The notes beneath the pieces are model-generated. The model worked only from the letters and a program-made list of their open reading frames with translations. It was not told the DNA's origin and made no database searches. The translations under genes were made by a program, and so were the position numbers. A DNA stretch of 64,000 bases, taken from assembly GCA_030268105.1 (NCBI GenBank), contig BSDZ01000005.1:1-64000 (forward strand). The letters run 5' to 3'. Below, one piece after another: positions 34,392 to 49,300 of this stretch. Source of the stretch: Volvox africanus (taxonomy: Eukaryota > Chlorophyta > Chlorophyceae > Chlamydomonadales > Volvocaceae). Position 1 is the stretch's first letter; each line of letters begins with the position of its first letter.

Positions 34392-37300
34392 TTGTTGGCA
34401 ATCGTATGCAAGGGGTTTATAGGTGTGGTACGGATTCTCACACATTGGCTCAGCCCTTGTGAGCGCTCTGAGCGTGTTATAGTCTCAAAAAAATCATCAT
34501 TCGTGTCCTTAGGCAATACAGATCATTATCAATATTATTGTTTCGTGGTTCTTGTTGGCAATCGTATGCAAGGGGTTTATAGGTGTGGTACGGATTCTCA
34601 CACATTGGCCCAGCCCTTGTGAGCGCTCTGAGCGTGTTATAGTCTCAAAAAAATCATCATTCGTGTCCTTAGGCAATACAGATCATTATCAATATTATTG
34701 TTTCGTGGTTCTTGTTGGCAATCGTATGCAAGGGGTTTATAGGTGTGGTACGGATTCTCACACATTGGCTCAGCCCTTGTGAGCGCTCTGAGCGTGTTAT
34801 AGTCTCAAAAAAATCATCATTCGTGTCCTTAGGCAATACAGATCATTATCAATATTATTGTTTCGTGGTTCTTGTTGGCAATCGTATGCAAGGGGTTTAT
34901 AGGTGTGGTACGGATTCTCACACATTGGCTCAGCCCTTGTGAGCGCTCTGAGCGTGTTATAGTCTCAAAAAAATCATCATTCGTGTCCTTAGGCAATACA
35001 GATCATTATCAATATTATTGTTTCGTGGTTCTTGTTGGCAATCGTATGCAAGGGGTTTATAGGTGTGGTACGGATTCTCACACATTGGCTCAGCCCTTGT
35101 GAGCGCTCTGAGCGTGTTATAGTCTCAAAAAAATCATCATTCGTGTCCTTAGGCAATACAGATCATTATCAATATTATTGTTTCGTGGTTCTTGTTGGCA
35201 ATCGTATGCAAGGGGTTTATAGGTGTGGTACGGATTCTCACACATTGGCTCAGCCCTTGTGAGCGCTCTGAGCGTGTTATAGTCTCAAAAAAATCATCAT
35301 TCGTGTCCTTAGGCAATACAGATCATTATCAATATTATTGTTTCGTGGTTCTTGTTGGCAATCGTATGCAAGGGGTTTATAGGTGTGGTACGGATTCTCA
35401 CACATTGGCCCAGCCCTTGTGAGCGCTCTGAGCGTGTTATAGTCTCAAAAAAATCATCATTCGTGTCCTTAGGCAATACAGATCATTATCAATATTATTG
35501 TTTCGTGGTTCTTGTTGGCAATCGTATGCAAGGGGTTTATAGGTGTGGTACGGATTCTCACACATTGGCCCAGCCCTTGTGAGCGCTCTGAGCGTGTTAT
35601 AGTCTCAAAAAAATCATCATTCGTGTCCTTAGGCAATACAGATCATTATCAATATTATTGTTTCGTGGTTCTTGTTGGCAATCGTATGCAAGGGGTTTAT
35701 AGGTGTGGTACGGATTCTCACACATTGGCTCAGCCCTTGTGAGCGCTCTGAGCGTGTTATAGTCTCAAAAAAATCATCATTCGTGTCCTTAGGCAATACA
35801 GATCATTATCAATATTATTGTTTCGTGGTTCTTGTTGGCAATCGTATGCAAGGGGTTTATAGGTGTGGTACGGATTCTCACACATTGGCTCAGCCCTTGT
35901 GAGCGCTCTGAGCGTGTTATAGTCTCAAAAAAATCATCATTCGTGTCCTTAGGCAATACAGATCATTATCAATATTATTGTTTCGTGGTTCTTGTTGGCA
36001 ATCGTATGCAAGGGGTTTATAGGTGTGGTACGGATTCTCACACATTGGCCCAGCCCTTGTGAGCGCTCTGAGCGTGTTATAGTCTCAAAAAAATCATCAT
36101 TCGTGTCCTTAGGCAATACAGATCATTATCAATATTATTGTTTCGTGGTTCTTGTTGGCAATCGTATGCAAGGGGTTTATAGGTGTGGTACGGATTCTCA
36201 CACATTGGCCCAGCCCTTGTGAGCGCTCTGAGCGTGTTATAGTCTCAAAAAAATCATCATTCGTGTCCTTAGGCAATACAGATCATTATCAATATTATTG
36301 TTTCGTGGTTCTTGTTGGCAATCGTATGCAAGGGGTTTATAGGTGTGGTACGGATTCTCACACATTGGCTCAGCCCTTGTGAGCGCTCTGAGCGTGTTAT
36401 AGTCTCAAAAAAATCATCATTCGTGTCCTTAGGCAATACAGATCATTATCAATATTATTGTTTCGTGGTTCTTGTTGGCAATCGTATGCAAGGGGTTTAT
36501 AGGTGTGGTACGGATTCTCACACATTGGCCCAGCCCTTGTGAGCGCTCTGAGCGTGTTATAGTCTCAAAAAAATCATCATTCGTGTCCTTAGGCAATACA
36601 GATCATTATCAATATTATTGTTTCGTGGTTCTTGTTGGCAATCGTATGCAAGGGGTTTATAGGTGTGGTACGGATTCTCACACATTGGCTCAGCCCTTGT
36701 GAGCGCTCTGAGCGTGTTATAGTCTCAAAAAAATCATCATTCGTGTCCTTAGGCAATACAGATCATTATCAATATTATTGTTTCGTGGTTCTTGTTGGCA
36801 ATCGTATGCAAGGGGTTTATAGGTGTGGTACGGATTCTCACACATTGGCCCAGCCCTTGTGAGCGCTCTGAGCGTGTTATAGTCTCAAAAAAATCATCAT
36901 TCGTGTCCTTAGGCAATACAGATCATTATCAATATTATTGTTTCGTGGTTCTTGTTGGCAATCGTATGCAAGGGGTTTATAGGTGTGGTACGGATTCTCA
37001 CACATTGGCTCAGCCCTTGTGAGCGCTCTGAGCGTGTTATAGTCTCAAAAAAATCATCATTCGTGTCCTTAGGCAATACAGATCATTATCAATATTATTG
37101 TTTCGTGGTTCTTGTTGGCAATCGTATGCAAGGGGTTTATAGGTGTGGTACGGATTCTCACACATTGGCCCAGCCCTTGTGAGCGCTCTGAGCGTGTTAT
37201 AGTCTCAAAAAAATCATCATTCGTGTCCTTAGGCAATACAGATCATTATCAATATTATTGTTTCGTGGTTCTTGTTGGCAATCGTATGCAAGGGGTTTAT

Positions 37301-40300
37301 AGGTGTGGTACGGATTCTCACACATTGGCTCAGCCCTTGTGAGCGCTCTGAGCGTGTTATAGTCTCAAAAAAATCATCATTCGTGTCCTTAGGCAATACA
37401 GATCATTATCAATATTATTGTTTCGTGGTTCTTGTTGGCAATCGTATGCAAGGGGTTTATAGGTGTGGTACGGATTCTCACACATTGGCCCAGCCCTTGT
37501 GAGCGCTCTGAGCGTGTTATAGTCTCAAAAAAATCATCATTCGTGTCCTTAGGCAATACAGATCATTATCAATATTATTGTTTCGTGGTTCTTGTTGGCA
37601 ATCGTATGCAAGGGGTTTATAGGTGTGGTACGGATTCTCACACATTGGCTCAGCCCTTGTGAGCGCTCTGAGCGTGTTATAGTCTCAAAAAAATCATCAT
37701 TCGTGTCCTTAGGCAATACAGATCATTATCAATATTATTGTTTCGTGGTTCTTGTTGGCAATCGTATGCAAGGGGTTTATAGGTGTGGTACGGATTCTCA
37801 CACATTGGCCCAGCCCTTGTGAGCGCTCTGAGCGTGTTATAGTCTCAAAAAAATCATCATTCGTGTCCTTAGGCAATACAGATCATTATCAATATTATTG
37901 TTTCGTGGTTCTTGTTGGCAATCGTATGCAAGGGGTTTATAGGTGTGGTACGGATTCTCACACATTGGCTCAGCCCTTGTGAGCGCTCTGAGCGTGTTAT
38001 AGTCTCAAAAAAATCATCATTCGTGTCCTTAGGCAATACAGATCATTATCAATATTATTGTTTCGTGGTTCTTGTTGGCAATCGTATGCAAGGGGTTTAT
38101 AGGTGTGGTACGGATTCTCACACATTGGCCCAGCCCTTGTGAGCGCTCTGAGCGTGTTATAGTCTCAAAAAAATCATCATTCGTGTCCTTAGGCAATACA
38201 GATCATTATCAATATTATTGTTTCGTGGTTCTTGTTGGCAATCGTATGCAAGGGGTTTATAGGTGTGGTACGGATTCTCACACATTGGCTCAGCCCTTGT
38301 GAGCGCTCTGAGCGTGTTATAGTCTCAAAAAAATCATCATTCGTGTCCTTAGGCAATACAGATCATTATCAATATTATTGTTTCGTGGTTCTTGTTGGCA
38401 ATCGTATGCAAGGGGTTTATAGGTGTGGTACGGATTCTCACACATTGGCCCAGCCCTTGTGAGCGCTCTGAGCGTGTTATAGTCTCAAAAAAATCATCAT
38501 TCGTGTCCTTAGGCAATACAGATCATTATCAATATTATTGTTTCGTGGTTCTTGTTGGCAATCGTATGCAAGGGGTTTATAGGTGTGGTACGGATTCTCA
38601 CACATTGGCCCAGCCCTTGTGAGCGCTCTGAGCGTGTTATAGTCTCAAAAAAATCATCATTCGTGTCCTTAGGCAATACAGATCATTATCAATATTATTG
38701 TTTCGTGGTTCTTGTTGGCAATCGTATGCAAGGGGTTTATAGGTGTGGTACGGATTCTCACACATTGGCTCAGCCCTTGTGAGCGCTCTGAGCGTGTTAT
38801 AGTCTCAAAAAAATCATCATTCGTGTCCTTAGGCAATACAGATCATTATCAATATTATTGTTTCGTGGTTCTTGTTGGCAATCGTATGCAAGGGGTTTAT
38901 AGGTGTGGTACGGATTCTCACACATTGGCCCAGCCCTTGTGAGCGCTCTGAGCGTGTTATAGTCTCAAAAAAATCATCATTCGTGTCCTTAGGCAATACA
39001 GATCATTATCAATATTATTGTTTCGTGGTTCTTGTTGGCAATCGTATGCAAGGGGTTTATAGGTGTGGTACGGATTCTCACACATTGGCCCAGCCCTTGT
39101 GAGCGCTCTGAGCGTGTTATAGTCTCAAAAAAATCATCATTCGTGTCCTTAGGCAATACAGATCATTATCAATATTATTGTTTCGTGGTTCTTGTTGGCA
39201 ATCGTATGCAAGGGGTTTATAGGTGTGGTACGGATTCTCACACATTGGCTCAGCCCTTGTGAGCGCTCTGAGCGTGTTATAGTCTCAAAAAAATCATCAT
39301 TCGTGTCCTTAGGCAATACAGATCATTATCAATATTATTGTTTCGTGGTTCTTGTTGGCAATCGTATGCAAGGGGTTTATAGGTGTGGTACGGATTCTCA
39401 CACATTGGCCCAGCCCTTGTGAGCGCTCTGAGCGTGTTATAGTCTCAAAAAAATCATCATTCGTGTCCTTAGGCAATACAGATCATTATCAATATTATTG
39501 TTTCGTGGTTCTTGTTGGCAATCGTATGCAAGGGGTTTATAGGTGTGGTACGGATTCTCACACATTGGCTCAGCCCTTGTGAGCGCTCTGAGCGTGTTAT
39601 AGTCTCAAAAAAATCATCATTCGTGTCCTTAGGCAATACAGATCATTATCAATATTATTGTTTCGTGGTTCTTGTTGGCAATCGTATGCAAGGGGTTTAT
39701 AGGTGTGGTACGGATTCTCACACATTGGCCCAGCCCTTGTGAGCGCTCTGAGCGTGTTATAGTCTCAAAAAAATCATCATTCGTGTCCTTAGGCAATACA
39801 GATCATTATCAATATTATTGTTTCGTGGTTCTTGTTGGCAATCGTATGCAAGGGGTTTATAGGTGTGGTACGGATTCTCACACATTGGCCCAGCCCTTGT
39901 GAGCGCTCTGAGCGTGTTATAGTCTCAAAAAAATCATCATTCGTGTCCTTAGGCAATACAGATCATTATCAATATTATTGTTTCGTGGTTCTTGTTGGCA
40001 ATCGTATGCAAGGGGTTTATAGGTGTGGTACGGATTCTCACACATTGGCTCAGCCCTTGTGAGCGCTCTGAGCGTGTTATAGTCTCAAAAAAATCATCAT
40101 TCGTGTCCTTAGGCAATACAGATCATTATCAATATTATTGTTTCGTGGTTCTTGTTGGCAATCGTATGCAAGGGGTTTATAGGTGTGGTACGGATTCTCA
40201 CACATTGGCTCAGCCCTTGTGAGCGCTCTGAGCGTGTTATAGTCTCAAAAAAATCATCATTCGTGTCCTTAGGCAATACAGATCATTATCAATATTATTG

Positions 40301-43300
40301 TTTCGTGGTTCTTGTTGGCAATCGTATGCAAGGGGTTTATAGGTGTGGTACGGATTCTCACACATTGGCCCAGCCCTTGTGAGCGCTCTGAGCGTGTTAT
40401 AGTCTCAAAAAAATCATCATTCGTGTCCTTAGGCAATACAGATCATTATCAATATTATTGTTTCGTGGTTCTTGTTGGCAATCGTATGCAAGGGGTTTAT
40501 AGGTGTGGTACGGATTCTCACACATTGGCTCAGCCCTTGTGAGCGCTCTGAGCGTGTTATAGTCTCAAAAAAATCATCATTCGTGTCCTTAGGCAATACA
40601 GATCATTATCAATATTATTGTTTCGTGGTTCTTGTTGGCAATCGTATGCAAGGGGTTTATAGGTGTGGTACGGATTCTCACACATTGGCCCAGCCCTTGT
40701 GAGCGCTCTGAGCGTGTTATAGTCTCAAAAAAATCATCATTCGTGTCCTTAGGCAATACAGATCATTATCAATATTATTGTTTCGTGGTTCTTGTTGGCA
40801 ATCGTATGCAAGGGGTTTATAGGTGTGGTACGGATTCTCACACATTGGCCCAGCCCTTGTGAGCGCTCTGAGCGTGTTATAGTCTCAAAAAAATCATCAT
40901 TCGTGTCCTTAGGCAATACAGATCATTATCAATATTATTGTTTCGTGGTTCTTGTTGGCAATCGTATGCAAGGGGTTTATAGGTGTGGTACGGATTCTCA
41001 CACATTGGCCCAGCCCTTGTGAGCGCTCTGAGCGTGTTATAGTCTCAAAAAAATCATCATTCGTGTCCTTAGGCAATACAGATCATTATCAATATTATTG
41101 TTTCGTGGTTCTTGTTGGCAATCGTATGCAAGGGGTTTATAGGTGTGGTACGGATTCTCACACATTGGCCCAGCCCTTGTGAGCGCTCTGAGCGTGTTAT
41201 AGTCTCAAAAAAATCATCATTCGTGTCCTTAGGCAATACAGATCATTATCAATATTATTGTTTCGTGGTTCTTGTTGGCAATCGTATGCAAGGGGTTTAT
41301 AGGTGTGGTACGGATTCTCACACATTGGCCCAGCCCTTGTGAGCGCTCTGAGCGTGTTATAGTCTCAAAAAAATCATCATTCGTGTCCTTAGGCAATACA
41401 GATCATTATCAATATTATTGTTTCGTGGTTCTTGTTGGCAATCGTATGCAAGGGGTTTATAGGTGTGGTACGGATTCTCACACATTGGCCCAGCCCTTGT
41501 GAGCGCTCTGAGCGTGTTATAGTCTCAAAAAAATCATCATTCGTGTCCTTAGGCAATACAGATCATTATCAATATTATTGTTTCGTGGTTCTTGTTGGCA
41601 ATCGTATGCAAGGGGTTTATAGGTGTGGTACGGATTCTCACACATTGGCTCAGCCCTTGTGAGCGCTCTGAGCGTGTTATAGTCTCAAAAAAATCATCAT
41701 TCGTGTCCTTAGGCAATACAGATCATTATCAATATTATTGTTTCGTGGTTCTTGTTGGCAATCGTATGCAAGGGGTTTATAGGTGTGGTACGGATTCTCA
41801 CACATTGGCTCAGCCCTTGTGAGCGCTCTGAGCGTGTTATAGTCTCAAAAAAATCATCATTCGTGTCCTTAGGCAATACAGATCATTATCAATATTATTG
41901 TTTCGTGGTTCTTGTTGGCAATCGTATGCAAGGGGTTTATAGGTGTGGTACGGATTCTCACACATTGGCTCAGCCCTTGTGAGCGCTCTGAGCGTGTTAT
42001 AGTCTCAAAAAAATCATCATTCGTGTCCTTAGGCAATACAGATCATTATCAATATTATTGTTTCGTGGTTCTTGTTGGCAATCGTATGCAAGGGGTTTAT
42101 AGGTGTGGTACGGATTCTCACACATTGGCCCAGCCCTTGTGAGCGCTCTGAGCGTGTTATAGTCTCAAAAAAATCATCATTCGTGTCCTTAGGCAATACA
42201 GATCATTATCAATATTATTGTTTCGTGGTTCTTGTTGGCAATCGTATGCAAGGGGTTTATAGGTGTGGTACGGATTCTCACACATTGGCTCAGCCCTTGT
42301 GAGCGCTCTGAGCGTGTTATAGTCTCAAAAAAATCATCATTCGTGTCCTTAGGCAATACAGATCATTATCAATATTATTGTTTCGTGGTTCTTGTTGGCA
42401 ATCGTATGCAAGGGGTTTATAGGTGTGGTACGGATTCTCACACATTGGCTCAGCCCTTGTGAGCGCTCTGAGCGTGTTATAGTCTCAAAAAAATCATCAT
42501 TCGTGTCCTTAGGCAATACAGATCATTATCAATATTATTGTTTCGTGGTTCTTGTTGGCAATCGTATGCAAGGGGTTTATAGGTGTGGTACGGATTCTCA
42601 CACATTGGCTCAGCCCTTGTGAGCGCTCTGAGCGTGTTATAGTCTCAAAAAAATCATCATTCGTGTCCTTAGGCAATACAGATCATTATCAATATTATTG
42701 TTTCGTGGTTCTTGTTGGCAATCGTATGCAAGGGGTTTATAGGTGTGGTACGGATTCTCACACATTGGCCCAGCCCTTGTGAGCGCTCTGAGCGTGTTAT
42801 AGTCTCAAAAAAATCATCATTCGTGTCCTTAGGCAATACAGATCATTATCAATATTATTGTTTCGTGGTTCTTGTTGGCAATCGTATGCAAGGGGTTTAT
42901 AGGTGTGGTACGGATTCTCACACATTGGCTCAGCCCTTGTGAGCGCTCTGAGCGTGTTATAGTCTCAAAAAAATCATCATTCGTGTCCTTAGGCAATACA
43001 GATCATTATCAATATTATTGTTTCGTGGTTCTTGTTGGCAATCGTATGCAAGGGGTTTATAGGTGTGGTACGGATTCTCACACATTGGCCCAGCCCTTGT
43101 GAGCGCTCTGAGCGTGTTATAGTCTCAAAAAAATCATCATTCGTGTCCTTAGGCAATACAGATCATTATCAATATTATTGTTTCGTGGTTCTTGTTGGCA
43201 ATCGTATGCAAGGGGTTTATAGGTGTGGTACGGATTCTCACACATTGGCCCAGCCCTTGTGAGCGCTCTGAGCGTGTTATAGTCTCAAAAAAATCATCAT

Positions 43301-46300
43301 TCGTGTCCTTAGGCAATACAGATCATTATCAATATTATTGTTTCGTGGTTCTTGTTGGCAATCGTATGCAAGGGGTTTATAGGTGTGGTACGGATTCTCA
43401 CACATTGGCCCAGCCCTTGTGAGCGCTCTGAGCGTGTTATAGTCTCAAAAAAATCATCATTCGTGTCCTTAGGCAATACAGATCATTATCAATATTATTG
43501 TTTCGTGGTTCTTGTTGGCAATCGTATGCAAGGGGTTTATAGGTGTGGTACGGATTCTCACACATTGGCCCAGCCCTTGTGAGCGCTCTGAGCGTGTTAT
43601 AGTCTCAAAAAAATCATCATTCGTGTCCTTAGGCAATACAGATCATTATCAATATTATTGTTTCGTGGTTCTTGTTGGCAATCGTATGCAAGGGGTTTAT
43701 AGGTGTGGTACGGATTCTCACACATTGGCCCAGCCCTTGTGAGCGCTCTGAGCGTGTTATAGTCTCAAAAAAATCATCATTCGTGTCCTTAGGCAATACA
43801 GATCATTATCAATATTATTGTTTCGTGGTTCTTGTTGGCAATCGTATGCAAGGGGTTTATAGGTGTGGTACGGATTCTCACACATTGGCTCAGCCCTTGT
43901 GAGCGCTCTGAGCGTGTTATAGTCTCAAAAAAATCATCATTCGTGTCCTTAGGCAATACAGATCATTATCAATATTATTGTTTCGTGGTTCTTGTTGGCA
44001 ATCGTATGCAAGGGGTTTATAGGTGTGGTACGGATTCTCACACATTGGCCCAGCCCTTGTGAGCGCTCTGAGCGTGTTATAGTCTCAAAAAAATCATCAT
44101 TCGTGTCCTTAGGCAATACAGATCATTATCAATATTATTGTTTCGTGGTTCTTGTTGGCAATCGTATGCAAGGGGTTTATAGGTGTGGTACGGATTCTCA
44201 CACATTGGCCCAGCCCTTGTGAGCGCTCTGAGCGTGTTATAGTCTCAAAAAAATCATCATTCGTGTCCTTAGGCAATACAGATCATTATCAATATTATTG
44301 TTTCGTGGTTCTTGTTGGCAATCGTATGCAAGGGGTTTATAGGTGTGGTACGGATTCTCACACATTGGCTCAGCCCTTGTGAGCGCTCTGAGCGTGTTAT
44401 AGTCTCAAAAAAATCATCATTCGTGTCCTTAGGCAATACAGATCATTATCAATATTATTGTTTCGTGGTTCTTGTTGGCAATCGTATGCAAGGGGTTTAT
44501 AGGTGTGGTACGGATTCTCACACATTGGCCCAGCCCTTGTGAGCGCTCTGAGCGTGTTATAGTCTCAAAAAAATCATCATTCGTGTCCTTAGGCAATACA
44601 GATCATTATCAATATTATTGTTTCGTGGTTCTTGTTGGCAATCGTATGCAAGGGGTTTATAGGTGTGGTACGGATTCTCACACATTGGCTCAGCCCTTGT
44701 GAGCGCTCTGAGCGTGTTATAGTCTCAAAAAAATCATCATTCGTGTCCTTAGGCAATACAGATCATTATCAATATTATTGTTTCGTGGTTCTTGTTGGCA
44801 ATCGTATGCAAGGGGTTTATAGGTGTGGTACGGATTCTCACACATTGGCCCAGCCCTTGTGAGCGCTCTGAGCGTGTTATAGTCTCAAAAAAATCATCAT
44901 TCGTGTCCTTAGGCAATACAGATCATTATCAATATTATTGTTTCGTGGTTCTTGTTGGCAATCGTATGCAAGGGGTTTATAGGTGTGGTACGGATTCTCA
45001 CACATTGGCCCAGCCCTTGTGAGCGCTCTGAGCGTGTTATAGTCTCAAAAAAATCATCATTCGTGTCCTTAGGCAATACAGATCATTATCAATATTATTG
45101 TTTCGTGGTTCTTGTTGGCAATCGTATGCAAGGGGTTTATAGGTGTGGTACGGATTCTCACACATTGGCCCAGCCCTTGTGAGCGCTCTGAGCGTGTTAT
45201 AGTCTCAAAAAAATCATCATTCGTGTCCTTAGGCAATACAGATCATTATCAATATTATTGTTTCGTGGTTCTTGTTGGCAATCGTATGCAAGGGGTTTAT
45301 AGGTGTGGTACGGATTCTCACACATTGGCCCAGCCCTTGTGAGCGCTCTGAGCGTGTTATAGTCTCAAAAAAATCATCATTCGTGTCCTTAGGCAATACA
45401 GATCATTATCAATATTATTGTTTCGTGGTTCTTGTTGGCAATCGTATGCAAGGGGTTTATAGGTGTGGTACGGATTCTCACACATTGGCTCAGCCCTTGT
45501 GAGCGCTCTGAGCGTGTTATAGTCTCAAAAAAATCATCATTCGTGTCCTTAGGCAATACAGATCATTATCAATATTATTGTTTCGTGGTTCTTGTTGGCA
45601 ATCGTATGCAAGGGGTTTATAGGTGTGGTACGGATTCTCACACATTGGCTCAGCCCTTGTGAGCGCTCTGAGCGTGTTATAGTCTCAAAAAAATCATCAT
45701 TCGTGTCCTTAGGCAATACAGATCATTATCAATATTATTGTTTCGTGGTTCTTGTTGGCAATCGTATGCAAGGGGTTTATAGGTGTGGTACGGATTCTCA
45801 CACATTGGCCCAGCCCTTGTGAGCGCTCTGAGCGTGTTATAGTCTCAAAAAAATCATCATTCGTGTCCTTAGGCAATACAGATCATTATCAATATTATTG
45901 TTTCGTGGTTCTTGTTGGCAATCGTATGCAAGGGGTTTATAGGTGTGGTACGGATTCTCACACATTGGCTCAGCCCTTGTGAGCGCTCTGAGCGTGTTAT
46001 AGTCTCAAAAAAATCATCATTCGTGTCCTTAGGCAATACAGATCATTATCAATATTATTGTTTCGTGGTTCTTGTTGGCAATCGTATGCAAGGGGTTTAT
46101 AGGTGTGGTACGGATTCTCACACATTGGCCCAGCCCTTGTGAGCGCTCTGAGCGTGTTATAGTCTCAAAAAAATCATCATTCGTGTCCTTAGGCAATACA
46201 GATCATTATCAATATTATTGTTTCGTGGTTCTTGTTGGCAATCGTATGCAAGGGGTTTATAGGTGTGGTACGGATTCTCACACATTGGCCCAGCCCTTGT

Positions 46301-49300
46301 GAGCGCTCTGAGCGTGTTATAGTCTCAAAAAAATCATCATTCGTGTCCTTAGGCAATACAGATCATTATCAATATTATTGTTTCGTGGTTCTTGTTGGCA
46401 ATCGTATGCAAGGGGTTTATAGGTGTGGTACGGATTCTCACACATTGGCCCAGCCCTTGTGAGCGCTCTGAGCGTGTTATAGTCTCAAAAAAATCATCAT
46501 TCGTGTCCTTAGGCAATACAGATCATTATCAATATTATTGTTTCGTGGTTCTTGTTGGCAATCGTATGCAAGGGGTTTATAGGTGTGGTACGGATTCTCA
46601 CACATTGGCTCAGCCCTTGTGAGCGCTCTGAGCGTGTTATAGTCTCAAAAAAATCATCATTCGTGTCCTTAGGCAATACAGATCATTATCAATATTATTG
46701 TTTCGTGGTTCTTGTTGGCAATCGTATGCAAGGGGTTTATAGGTGTGGTACGGATTCTCACACATTGGCCCAGCCCTTGTGAGCGCTCTGAGCGTGTTAT
46801 AGTCTCAAAAAAATCATCATTCGTGTCCTTAGGCAATACAGATCATTATCAATATTATTGTTTCGTGGTTCTTGTTGGCAATCGTATGCAAGGGGTTTAT
46901 AGGTGTGGTACGGATTCTCACACATTGGCTCAGCCCTTGTGAGCGCTCTGAGCGTGTTATAGTCTCAAAAAAATCATCATTCGTGTCCTTAGGCAATACA
47001 GATCATTATCAATATTATTGTTTCGTGGTTCTTGTTGGCAATCGTATGCAAGGGGTTTATAGGTGTGGTACGGATTCTCACACATTGGCCCAGCCCTTGT
47101 GAGCGCTCTGAGCGTGTTATAGTCTCAAAAAAATCATCATTCGTGTCCTTAGGCAATACAGATCATTATCAATATTATTGTTTCGTGGTTCTTGTTGGCA
47201 ATCGTATGCAAGGGGTTTATAGGTGTGGTACGGATTCTCACACATTGGCCCAGCCCTTGTGAGCGCTCTGAGCGTGTTATAGTCTCAAAAAAATCATCAT
47301 TCGTGTCCTTAGGCAATACAGATCATTATCAATATTATTGTTTCGTGGTTCTTGTTGGCAATCGTATGCAAGGGGTTTATAGGTGTGGTACGGATTCTCA
47401 CACATTGGCTCAGCCCTTGTGAGCGCTCTGAGCGTGTTATAGTCTCAAAAAAATCATCATTCGTGTCCTTAGGCAATACAGATCATTATCAATATTATTG
47501 TTTCGTGGTTCTTGTTGGCAATCGTATGCAAGGGGTTTATAGGTGTGGTACGGATTCTCACACATTGGCCCAGCCCTTGTGAGCGCTCTGAGCGTGTTAT
47601 AGTCTCAAAAAAATCATCATTCGTGTCCTTAGGCAATACAGATCATTATCAATATTATTGTTTCGTGGTTCTTGTTGGCAATCGTATGCAAGGGGTTTAT
47701 AGGTGTGGTACGGATTCTCACACATTGGCTCAGCCCTTGTGAGCGCTCTGAGCGTGTTATAGTCTCAAAAAAATCATCATTCGTGTCCTTAGGCAATACA
47801 GATCATTATCAATATTATTGTTTCGTGGTTCTTGTTGGCAATCGTATGCAAGGGGTTTATAGGTGTGGTACGGATTCTCACACATTGGCCCAGCCCTTGT
47901 GAGCGCTCTGAGCGTGTTATAGTCTCAAAAAAATCATCATTCGTGTCCTTAGGCAATACAGATCATTATCAATATTATTGTTTCGTGGTTCTTGTTGGCA
48001 ATCGTATGCAAGGGGTTTATAGGTGTGGTACGGATTCTCACACATTGGCCCAGCCCTTGTGAGCGCTCTGAGCGTGTTATAGTCTCAAAAAAATCATCAT
48101 TCGTGTCCTTAGGCAATACAGATCATTATCAATATTATTGTTTCGTGGTTCTTGTTGGCAATCGTATGCAAGGGGTTTATAGGTGTGGTACGGATTCTCA
48201 CACATTGGCCCAGCCCTTGTGAGCGCTCTGAGCGTGTTATAGTCTCAAAAAAATCATCATTCGTGTCCTTAGGCAATACAGATCATTATCAATATTATTG
48301 TTTCGTGGTTCTTGTTGGCAATCGTATGCAAGGGGTTTATAGGTGTGGTACGGATTCTCACACATTGGCTCAGCCCTTGTGAGCGCTCTGAGCGTGTTAT
48401 AGTCTCAAAAAAATCATCATTCGTGTCCTTAGGCAATACAGATCATTATCAATATTATTGTTTCGTGGTTCTTGTTGGCAATCGTATGCAAGGGGTTTAT
48501 AGGTGTGGTACGGATTCTCACACATTGGCTCAGCCCTTGTGAGCGCTCTGAGCGTGTTATAGTCTCAAAAAAATCATCATTCGTGTCCTTAGGCAATACA
48601 GATCATTATCAATATTATTGTTTCGTGGTTCTTGTTGGCAATCGTATGCAAGGGGTTTATAGGTGTGGTACGGATTCTCACACATTGGCCCAGCCCTTGT
48701 GAGCGCTCTGAGCGTGTTATAGTCTCAAAAAAATCATCATTCGTGTCCTTAGGCAATACAGATCATTATCAATATTATTGTTTCGTGGTTCTTGTTGGCA
48801 ATCGTATGCAAGGGGTTTATAGGTGTGGTACGGATTCTCACACATTGGCCCAGCCCTTGTGAGCGCTCTGAGCGTGTTATAGTCTCAAAAAAATCATCAT
48901 TCGTGTCCTTAGGCAATACAGATCATTATCAATATTATTGTTTCGTGGTTCTTGTTGGCAATCGTATGCAAGGGGTTTATAGGTGTGGTACGGATTCTCA
49001 CACATTGGCCCAGCCCTTGTGAGCGCTCTGAGCGTGTTATAGTCTCAAAAAAATCATCATTCGTGTCCTTAGGCAATACAGATCATTATCAATATTATTG
49101 TTTCGTGGTTCTTGTTGGCAATCGTATGCAAGGGGTTTATAGGTGTGGTACGGATTCTCACACATTGGCCCAGCCCTTGTGAGCGCTCTGAGCGTGTTAT
49201 AGTCTCAAAAAAATCATCATTCGTGTCCTTAGGCAATACAGATCATTATCAATATTATTGTTTCGTGGTTCTTGTTGGCAATCGTATGCAAGGGGTTTAT

